Shown here: one piece after another, positions 1 through 5,035 of the stretch
Layout of the letters: each line of letters starts with the position of its first letter
Numbering within the stretch: the first letter of the stretch is position 1
Source: Bacteroidales bacterium
GTDB lineage: Bacteria > Bacteroidota > Bacteroidia > Bacteroidales > VadinHA17
Direction of reading: 5' to 3'
NCBI GenBank assembly: GCA_017882245.1
Contig: JADGPV010000020.1
Span: forward strand, 1 to 5,035
Length of the DNA stretch: 5,035 bases
Made by a program: the position numbers and the translations under genes
Notes under the pieces: generated by a model
What the model saw: the letters and a program-made list of their open reading frames with translations, nothing else
The model's database searches: none
What the model was told of the DNA's origin: nothing

Positions 1-1812
1 AACCCTGGCATATACCGAATACTTTGAGACATTTTTTGAAAACTCTTCCTGCGATATTTTTTCAAGCTCAGCACCTGTAATTGCAACATCGCCATCCCTG
101 TATATACGTATCTCTCGGGCAATAGCCAATGCAGTGCTCTTGTGGTCTCCGGTTATCATAACAGGACGGATGCCCGCCGTGTTGCATCTGGCTACAGCAT
201 CGAGTACTTCAGGTCTTGCCGGATCAATCATCCCCAGCAAGCCTGTAAAGACAAGACCGCTTTCCAATTCTCCTATTGTTACCTGCTGAGGGGCTTCATT
301 GCAATCCTTAAAAGCCATTGCCAGCACGCGCAATGCAGAATTTGCCATCATTTCGTTGGCATCACGGATCTTGTCCACGTCTTCTGAGGTAAGAGGCCTG
401 ATATTACCATGGATCAAAATCTTATCACATGCACTCAGTACCTCATCCAGACCACCTTTCACATTAATACTGGTACTTTGCGCTGACATCCTGTTGACTG
501 TCGTCATTCGTTTTCTCTCCGAATCAAAGGGTATCTCAGCCACCCTGGGAGAGACTTTTTCCATCTCATCCTTGGACATTCCGTAAAGTAATCCGAAATC
601 GAGAAGGGCTGTTTCTGTGGGGTCTCCGGTAAAAATAAACTTCCCGTTTTTATTTTTCTTCATATATGCATCTGCGCATAACACGGAGATTGACAGGAGC
701 CTTTTCTCCTCATCATTCAGCCCGGCACCCGGAGCAGTCCTGTTAATCACTTCTCTCTGGTGGTTGACATAAGCCTCAACTACCGTCATTCTGTTTTGCG
801 TAAGAGTCCCGGTCTTATCCGAGCAGATCACAGTTGCACTGCCCAGTGTCTCGACGGAAGGAAGGGTACGGATAATAGCATTTTTCTTAACCATATGCTG
901 AACGCCAATAGCGAGCACAATGGTTGAAACTGCCGGGAGGCCTTCAGGAATTGCAGCAACAGCGAGACTCACAGCGGTCATGAACATGCTGAGGATGGAA
1001 TTTCCATACAGCACTCCCACAGCGAAAATCAATCCGCATATGATCAGGGCAACTATTCCAAGGATCTTGCCCAATTGATTAAGGCGCCGGCTCATGGGTG
1101 TCTCAGTCTCTTCAGAATACTCGAGCATATGAGCGATCTTGCCGACCTCAGTTTTCATTCCTGTTGCGACAACCACACCTCTTCCGCGACCGTAAGTCAC
1201 CATACCACTCGAAAAAGCCATATTGACCCTGTCACCAAGGGCTATCTCGTCACCTTCCAGGGGGGCTGTCTGCTTATCAACGGGAACAGATTCTCCCGTC
1301 AGTGAGGATTCCTGAATTTTCAGGTTAACGGCCTCAATCAGCCTCAGGTCAGCAGGTATCACAGCACCTGTCTCTAGTATGACCACGTCACCCGGAACAA
1401 GCTCTTTCGTGCTTATCTCTGATATTACACCATCACGAAGAACCTTTGACAGCGATGCAGCCAGATCCTTAAGGGCTTCAAGTGATGTTTCCGCTCTCTT
1501 TTCCTGGGAAGCGCCGATAAGTGCATTTACAAGGAGAATTCCAAGGATCACGAAGGTGTCGAGAAGCCCCTCTCCTTCCATAACCCCCACCACACCTGAT
1601 ATTACCGCAGCGGCCAGCAGGATAATTATCATAAAGCTCTTAAACTGCTCCGTGAACATCCTGAAAAAGCTCTTCTTCTTTTTTGATTGCAGCTGGTTGT
1701 AGCCGTGTTCCTCAAGCCTCCGTTTTATCTCTTCTGTAGTCAGGCCTTCATTTTCACTGGTCCTGAGATGGGTTATTACTTCTTGTATGCTCTGATTATA
1801 GAATTGTGCCAT
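1..1812 (-). CDS. Calcium-type (type IIA) cation-transporting P-type ATPase, C-terminal part cut off by the window edge
   Basis: This is an integral membrane pump that uses ATP to move a cation, most likely Ca2+, across the cytoplasmic membrane. The frame is open from the ATG at 1812 to the left edge, giving 604 residues; family members are usually about 850-950. The domains appear in the expected order: cation-ATPase N-terminal domain (about 1-50), membrane helices M1-M2 (about 55-101), actuator domain with TGES at 172-175, M3-M4 (about 247-303) with PEGLPA at 289-294, and phosphorylation motif DKTGTLT with Asp332. The nucleotide-binding domain has TGDPTE at 395-400 and Lys452 in a KGG version of the usual KGA motif. 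MIDPARPEV (528-536) and MITGD (552-556) follow. The frame ends at VYARV, just before the expected hinge motif GDGVNDAP. PEGLPA with its ion-ligand Glu290 points to a SERCA/PMR1-like calcium pump, but the M5-M6 residues that decide specificity are outside the window. No clear Shine-Dalgarno sequence precedes the start. Confidence 0.95.
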   Translation of the reverse strand, partial: MAQFYNQSIQEVITHLRTSENEGLTTEEIKRRLEEHGYNQLQSKKKKSFFRMFTEQFKSFMIIILLAAAVISGVVGVMEGEGLLDTFVILGILLVNALIGASQEKRAETSLEALKDLAASLSKVLRDGVISEISTKELVPGDVVILETGAVIPADLRLIEAVNLKIQESSLTGESVPVDKQTAPLEGDEIALGDRVNMAFSSGMVTYGRGRGVVVATGMKTEVGKIAHMLEYSEETETPMSRRLNQLGKILGIVALIICGLIFAVGVLYGNSILSMFMTAVSLAVAAIPEGLPAVSTIVLAIGVQHMVKKNAIIRTLPSVETLGSATVICSDKTGTLTQNRMTVVEAYVNHQREVINRTAPGAGLNDEEKRLLSISVLCADAYMKKNKNGKFIFTGDPTETALLDFGLLYGMSKDEMEKVSPRVAEIPFDSERKRMTTVNRMSAQSTSINVKGGLDEVLSACDKILIHGNIRPLTSEDVDKIRDANEMMANSALRVLAMAFKDCNEAPQQVTIGELESGLVFTGLLGMIDPARPEVLDAVARCNTAGIRPVMITGDHKSTALAIAREIRIYRDGDVAITGAELEKISQEEFSKNVSKYSVYARV

Positions 1813-1857
1813 AGTTGTCTGACTTTTATTGCATCAGCAGTTTGTTTGTCAGGCACG

Positions 1858-1887
1858 CAAAGATAATTGTTAACACCAAATCAGGAA
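1858..1887 (-). promoter_or_regulatory. Candidate Bacteroidetes-type promoter for the P-type ATPase gene
   Basis: Read on the minus strand, TATCTTTG (1865 to 1858) matches the Bacteroidetes -7 consensus TAnnTTTG exactly. A TTTC (1887 to 1884) lies 18 bases upstream and matches three of four bases of the -33 element TTTG. A perfect TTTG (1880 to 1877) is also present, but only 11 bases away. Transcription would start around 1850, leaving a leader of about 40 bases before the ATG at 1812. The 8-base palindrome TGTTAACA (1868-1875) lies between the two boxes. The box match is seen directly; promoter activity is inferred. Confidence 0.5.
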
Positions 1888-1948
1888 ACATTTCATCGTC
1901 AGCTTCATCAGCAGCACTAATTACCATTCCTGTGCTTTTGTATTTGGT

Positions 1949-3133
1949 CTAAGGTCTTTCCTGGAGCCTGCTGGCTATAATTTCGGCTAAATTGTCTCCT
2001 GAGAGTTTCACCGGATTATTTTTTGTATCAGTTTGCGAACAGATCAACGATATATCGTTCCCTCTGATCCCGTATTTTCCCAGCCAAGGAAGCTTTAACT
2101 GTTCCGTATATTTAAGCAGGATGTCAATAAAACTGTCAATATAATAATCATCGGATGCTCCTTCCATTTGGGAAAATATCCTTCCAAGCACTGCGTACTT
2201 TTTCAGGGCGGGGTGATCCCGGCTTGTTTTTCGCAGCTCCCTTACATTCATCTCATTGCCGACAGCCATCAGGGTGCCGCATACTACACCGTGAGGGATG
2301 TCAAACATACTTCCGATTGTACCTGCAAGACCATGAACGGCACCCAATCCGGCATTTGCCAGGCAAATTCCTGATGTGAGAGCAGCAAACGACATATCAG
2401 ACCTGGCATCAATGTCTTCCCCATTTGTAAAACATCTGAGCAGAGATCGTTTTACAGCTTTGAACCCTTCCGTCGCAAGGGCATCAGTATACTCATTCGA
2501 CTTGCCTGACAGATAAGCCTCGACCAGCTGGGTAAAGCAGTCCATGCCAGCAGCTGCCGTGATATCCGGCGGACAGCTGACAGTGAGGCCGGGATCTATC
2601 AATGCTATATCGGGAACCAGGTTGTCATGACGCAGCGACCTCTTGAAACCGTCTTTACCAACTTTTGAGAGTACTGCGTTTTTTGTGGCTTCACTGCCGG
2701 TGCCGGATGTGGTGGGGATTGCTATAAACGGCACTTTGGTCCCGGGATGATCCTTATTTCCGATGACTTCAAGGTACTCCCTGACCGGCGACGACTTGTA
2801 CAGCATGGCAGAAATGGCCTTACCCGAATCAATGACACTGCCACCGCCAATACTTATCACAGCATTAATCTTTTCATCTGCAAATCTCTGTACTGTTTCA
2901 TCAATCAAGTCCGGCGAGGGTTCTGATTTTATCGGAACATGCTGATAATTAATATATTGTTTGTCAAATTGGTTTAAAAGCGATTTAGCATGAGGCGATT
3001 CAAAAAATGATTTCTCTCCTGTCACCAGCAGGACAGATGTGCCGAATCTTCTCACAATACTAGCCAGGTTTGATATCTTTCCGATGCCGAAATAAATAAG
3101 CGGCAGCCGTGTAAATTGAAATGGTTTTACCAT
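1949..3133 (-). CDS. Iron-containing (group III) alcohol dehydrogenase family protein with a modified metal site
   Basis: This is a complete 394-residue cytoplasmic NAD(P)-dependent dehydrogenase/reductase of the Fe-ADH family, which includes lactaldehyde reductase FucO, butanol dehydrogenases and maleylacetate reductases. The N-terminal nucleotide-binding domain carries GGGSVID at 96-102 and TTSGTGSEAT at 141-150. The helical C-terminal domain carries AAGMDCFTQLVEAY (194-207) and a His-rich segment at 267-281. Aligned by eye to FucO, the four metal ligands Asp-His-His-His become Asp198, Gln202, His267 and His281. The extra histidine four residues after the third ligand is Gly271. From memory, Gln at the second position recurs in a subfamily with the GMDCFTQLLEAY signature, so this is probably a subfamily trait rather than damage. 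The ATG at 3133 overlaps the end of the ABM gene by 7 bases, which suggests translational coupling; only a weak GAG lies upstream. Substrate unknown; an aldehyde or alpha-hydroxy-carbonyl compound is a reasonable guess. Confidence 0.93.
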   Translation of the reverse strand: MVKPFQFTRLPLIYFGIGKISNLASIVRRFGTSVLLVTGEKSFFESPHAKSLLNQFDKQYINYQHVPIKSEPSPDLIDETVQRFADEKINAVISIGGGSVIDSGKAISAMLYKSSPVREYLEVIGNKDHPGTKVPFIAIPTTSGTGSEATKNAVLSKVGKDGFKRSLRHDNLVPDIALIDPGLTVSCPPDITAAAGMDCFTQLVEAYLSGKSNEYTDALATEGFKAVKRSLLRCFTNGEDIDARSDMSFAALTSGICLANAGLGAVHGLAGTIGSMFDIPHGVVCGTLMAVGNEMNVRELRKTSRDHPALKKYAVLGRIFSQMEGASDDYYIDSFIDILLKYTEQLKLPWLGKYGIRGNDISLICSQTDTKNNPVKLSGDNLAEIIASRLQERP

Positions 3134-3435
3134 TGCGACATCTCAGACGGTTCGATAATATTGTATCTCACTCCCTGCCTTGTTTCAGCCATGTAGTCCT
3201 TCACAGTATCCCGCCACTTAATGTAATGAGGCGTTGTTTTGTGGAAAGTTACTGCCTCTTCTGATTCAAAAGCCTCATATATCATGAACCGGCATGGATC
3301 ATCTGCGTTCTGGAGGACATCAAAACGCAGGTTCCCGGGCTCCTGAACGGAGCCTTTGTGATTTTCAATCATGGCCTTAATGAACTCACTGACATTTTCA
3401 GGTTTGACATTGACATGAACGCATGTAACTATCAT
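3127..3435 (-). CDS. LsrG/YgiN-like ABM-domain protein
   Basis: This is a small cytoplasmic protein of 102 residues with the dimeric ferredoxin-like fold of the antibiotic biosynthesis monooxygenase (ABM) family. The core resembles E. coli LsrG (phospho-AI-2 processing): NHKGSVQEPGNLRFDVLQ at 25-42, YEAF at 53-56 and FHKTTPHY at 64-71 all have close counterparts there. The C-terminal third is less similar. Related proteins include quinol monooxygenase YgiN and various small-molecule isomerases, so the exact reaction is open. No lsrK, lsrF or lsr transporter gene is visible, so an AI-2 role is not supported by context. I chose the ATG at 3435 over one 27 bases upstream (3462), because family members start directly with the first beta strand (MIVTCVHV). 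A GAAAGAG stretch also sits 6 bases before this ATG. The TAA stop overlaps the start of the dehydrogenase gene, so the two are very likely one operon. Confidence 0.85.
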   Translation of the reverse strand: MIVTCVHVNVKPENVSEFIKAMIENHKGSVQEPGNLRFDVLQNADDPCRFMIYEAFESEEAVTFHKTTPHYIKWRDTVKDYMAETRQGVRYNIIEPSEMSQW

Positions 3436-3871
3436 ATTGTACTCTTTCTTCACAGAGCACAAGTTACAAAAAAAAGAGCTAAAGCCTTTTTATGCCACGC
3501 TCCCACTGTTTTCCGCCATCTGTCAATCAATCCTGATTCAAAGGCGTCCGTAGCATCAGCCAATATTGCGAACCTGCTGTTATTCACCATCCATGCCATG
3601 ATTTCGGTGGAGCGAGAGAAAATTATGGTGGCAAGCTGCCGCAATTATATAATCGACCTTGAATAAAAGATCCAATGAGGCAGGCATCAGGAGCACTTGT
3701 GGAGCATCAATCCAGGCTGTTCTTGGCCTGCTTTCAAGAGACGTTGCGCATCTTGACCAGAGAATTTCCTTGGCTTTTTAAGAAAATTCCATATTAGTGC
3801 AAGATTCAAGATTTCTATTAATAGTTTTGTATTGGGCTATATAAAAAGGATGTTAACAGCTTTTATTGTGG

Positions 3872-3898
3872 TTGGCACAGACAATCAGTTTTTATAAT
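3872..3898 (+). promoter_or_regulatory. Candidate promoter for the LacI-family regulator gene
   Basis: TTGGCA (3872-3877) and a perfect TATAAT (3893-3898) are separated by 15 bases, somewhat shorter than the usual 17. The predicted start near 3905 leaves a leader of about 50 bases. If the host is a Bacteroidetes, the more relevant motif may be TAGTTTTG at 3822-3829, an exact TAnnTTTG match. That one lacks a TTTG at the expected upstream distance and would give a leader of about 120 bases. I cannot decide between them. Confidence 0.35.
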
Positions 3899-3910
3899 GG
3901 AACTCCATAA

Positions 3911-3939
3911 TAATGAGCGATTGTTGTAAAGTATCATTA
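3911..3939. repeat. Inverted repeat TAATGA/TCATTA just upstream of the regulator gene
   Basis: Perfect 6-base arms (3911-3916 and 3934-3939) flank a 17-base spacer, ending 17 bases before the ATG at 3957. The position, downstream of the candidate TATAAT, would suit autoregulation or an mRNA leader hairpin. The arms are short and A/T-rich, so a chance occurrence is quite possible. Confidence 0.3.
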
Positions 3940-3956
3940 ATAAGAGAGTTTAGCAA

Positions 3957-4985
3957 ATGGCAAAAGTTGTAAATGATATTCGTGATCTGGCAGGGGTATT
4001 GGGCTTGTCAATTACTACAGTATCACGTGTACTTAACGGCAAGGCAAAAAAGTATCGTATCAGGGCAGAGACCCAACAGCGTGTGATGCAAGCTGCAAAA
4101 GAATATAATTATGTGCCAAATAAACTGGCCAGAGGTTTGAAATTGTCCAGGACAGATACACTGGGTTTGATCATACCGGATATTTCCAACCCTTTTTTTG
4201 CTGATATTGCCCAGAGTATAGAAAAAGAAGCACGTTCAAACGGTTATTCTTTGATCCTTGGTGATAGCGGCGAAGATCAGATGGTGGAAAAGGAATTGAT
4301 AAGACTCCTGCTCAGTCATAAGGTAGATGGAATAATTATAGCACCGGTAGGTACGGATTATAAGCAAATTATTCAGACGTATAATTCAGGCATGCCTTTA
4401 GTAGTGATAGACCGTTGCTTTCCTGAGATCGGTCTCCCCTTTATCACTTCTGACAACTACCAGGGTGGGTATGATGCTGTGAACTATCTTATTTCTATGG
4501 GACACAGGAAAATCGCCTGTATTCAGGGTATTCTTAAAAGTCGGCCTACAACTGAGAGGGTTCGTGGATACAAAGAAGCATTATGCAATAGCGGTATTCC
4601 CCTGGATGACAACCTAATTGTTGGCGATAACTATAATACTGAAAACGGATATAAACAAACACGGATCCTTTTCAGCATGGAGGATCCACCAACTGCCATT
4701 TTTGCTTTAAGTAACCTTATTGGACTTGGAGTGATCAAAGCGGCAGAGGAAATGGGGTTAAATATCCCTGAGAACATTTCGTTGATCTCATTCGACGAGC
4801 AACCCTATTCTGCTTTCCTTGGGACCCCCATGACCACGATTGATCAGAAAAAGAATGAAATGGGGCAATTGGCTGTAGATGTATTGTTAAAATACATTGG
4901 TAATAAGGAATACCGTAAAAAGGTAATAAATATGACTTTGAAAACCAATTTAATAATAAGGGATTCCGTTAAACGAATCGTTTAA
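3957..4985 (+). CDS. LacI/GalR-family transcriptional regulator
   Basis: This is a complete 342-residue DNA-binding regulator of typical family length. The N-terminal helix-turn-helix spans about residues 8-27 (IRDLAGVLGLSITTVSRVLN). The hinge helix has the standard YVPNKLARGLK pattern at 52-62, including the minor-groove-inserting Leu61 region. The periplasmic-binding-protein-like effector domain runs from about 68 to 336, starting with TLGLIIPDISNPFF. Arg201 (ERVRGY) and Asp280 (SFDEQ) occupy the positions that contact sugar-like ligands in LacI and PurR, so a sugar or related small molecule is the likely effector. The ATG at 3957 leaves the usual short tail before the first helix; AAGAGAG about 8 bases upstream is a weak ribosome-binding site. 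It diverges from the ABM-dehydrogenase unit and could regulate that pair, itself, or genes to the right. By eye its codons are more A/T-ending than those of the dehydrogenase and ATPase. Family assignment is secure; the target is inferred. Confidence 0.96.
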   Translation: MAKVVNDIRDLAGVLGLSITTVSRVLNGKAKKYRIRAETQQRVMQAAKEYNYVPNKLARGLKLSRTDTLGLIIPDISNPFFADIAQSIEKEARSNGYSLILGDSGEDQMVEKELIRLLLSHKVDGIIIAPVGTDYKQIIQTYNSGMPLVVIDRCFPEIGLPFITSDNYQGGYDAVNYLISMGHRKIACIQGILKSRPTTERVRGYKEALCNSGIPLDDNLIVGDNYNTENGYKQTRILFSMEDPPTAIFALSNLIGLGVIKAAEEMGLNIPENISLISFDEQPYSAFLGTPMTTIDQKKNEMGQLAVDVLLKYIGNKEYRKKVINMTLKTNLIIRDSVKRIV

Positions 4986-5011
4986 AGAATCTTGCATTTT
5001 TTTTTATTTTT
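4961..5011 (+). terminator. Probable intrinsic terminator at the end of the regulator gene
   Basis: An inner stem TTAAAC (4969-4974) / GTTTAA (4980-4985) with loop GAATC is extended outward by GATTC (4962-4966) / GAATC (4987-4991), with a small 2x1 internal loop between them. A few bases later comes a T-tract of nine Ts, an A and five Ts (4997-5011). The layout fits factor-independent termination, and the stem includes the stop codon. The stem is A/T-rich, so its strength is uncertain. The inner part is also a perfect 17-base palindrome centred on 4977. Confidence 0.6.
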
Positions 5012-5013
5012 GC

Positions 5014-5029
5014 GCTCAAACGTTAGTGC
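5014..5029. promoter_or_regulatory. Operator-like imperfect palindrome of the LacI/GalR kind
   Basis: GCTCAAACGTTAGTGC is symmetric at six of eight paired positions around a central CG, with the AACGTT core. LacI/GalR-family operators are commonly 14-18-base palindromes with a central CG and AAACG-like half-sites. It lies just past the regulator's terminator and could belong to the control region of a gene starting beyond 5035. It is a single site found by eye, so support is modest. Confidence 0.35.
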
Positions 5030-5035
5030 CTCTAT

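Larger units (their letters stand above)
3436..3956. other. 521-base divergent intergenic region without a convincing gene
   Basis: This stretch separates the minus-strand ABM-dehydrogenase unit from the plus-strand regulator and should hold promoters for both. Three short inverted repeats are visible in its middle. CAGGC/GCCTG has an 8-base loop (3713-3730), CAAGA/TCTTG has an 11-base spacer (3735-3755), and GAATTTCC/GAAAATTC has one mismatch and a 12-base spacer (3762-3789). Open frames exist on both strands between 3450 and 3836 but are short, interrupted or lack a start signal, and I recognise no family in them. Closer to the regulator (3790-3956) the sequence becomes A/T-rich and promoter-like. 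An A8 run at 3468-3475 reads as T8 on the minus strand, but no stable hairpin precedes it. Confidence 0.6.

Noticed and set aside
452..460. KGG (452-454 in the ATPase protein) in place of KGA as a sign of a defective ATP site
   Set aside because: The Lys is retained, the family tolerates variation after it, and all other nucleotide-binding motifs are intact. The coordinates given here are protein residues; the DNA is about 450-460.
142..1702. Several open frames of 76-107 codons on the plus strand
   Set aside because: They lie opposite a P-type ATPase whose frame carries every expected motif in order; they are antisense shadows with no family resemblance.
1832..1914. Direct repeat CATCAGCAG at 1832-1840 and 1906-1914
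   Set aside because: Two copies of a low-complexity 9-mer in a short gap, with no symmetry or further copies, is likely chance.
2155..2945. Short plus-strand open frames opposite the dehydrogenase
   Set aside because: The minus-strand frame encodes a complete, motif-bearing Fe-ADH; these frames show no recognisable protein.
3436..3462. Nine-residue N-terminal extension of the ABM protein from an upstream ATG at 3462
   Set aside because: LsrG-like proteins begin at the first beta strand, and the GAAAGAG spacing favours the ATG at 3435.
3358..3666. A 102-codon plus-strand open frame covering the start of the ABM gene and part of the gap
   Set aside because: Its first part is antisense to the well-supported ABM gene and it has no recognisable domain; the remainder is considered only as possible remnant sequence.
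3644..3672. TTGGAT and TATATA/TATAAT-like boxes on the minus strand as a promoter for the ABM-dehydrogenase unit
   Set aside because: The leader would be over 200 bases, the -35 match is poor, and this box type may not apply in the suspected host. I could not locate a convincing promoter for this unit.

Overview
The window looks like a chromosomal stretch from a Bacteroidetes-type bacterium, probably a Bacteroidales relative. The reasons are indirect. Shine-Dalgarno signals are weak, a TAnnTTTG-like -7 box lies ahead of the ATPase gene, and the LacI-family regulator has the layout common in that phylum. This assignment is an inference from sequence style; there is no rRNA or other marker gene here.

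Layout from left to right. Positions 1-1812 (minus strand) hold the first 604 codons of a type IIA, calcium-type P-type ATPase whose C-terminal part lies beyond the left edge. A 136-base gap (1813-1948) carries its likely promoter. Positions 1949-3133 (minus) encode a complete 394-residue iron-containing (group III) alcohol dehydrogenase. It overlaps by 7 bases a small upstream gene (3127-3435, minus) for an LsrG/YgiN-like antibiotic-biosynthesis-monooxygenase (ABM) fold protein. A gene-poor stretch of 521 bases (3436-3956) follows, with short hairpins, promoter-like motifs and what may be decayed coding sequence. Positions 3957-4985 (plus) encode a complete LacI/GalR-family repressor. It ends in an A/T-rich hairpin followed by a T-tract, and an operator-like imperfect palindrome sits just before the right edge.

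How the genes may work together: the ABM protein and the dehydrogenase are almost certainly one translation-coupled unit that processes a small carbonyl or sugar-derived metabolite. The LacI-type regulator is transcribed divergently from them and could control this pair, a locus to its right beginning after 5035, or both. The substrate cannot be read from the sequence. The ATPase is on the same strand as the pair but has its own upstream gap and promoter-like box, so it is probably a separate transcription unit.

I found no CRISPR array, tRNA, rRNA, intact insertion sequence or clearly new system. The points most worth a second look are the altered metal-site residues of the dehydrogenase, the coupled ABM-dehydrogenase pair beside a LacI regulator, and the unexplained 521-base gap.
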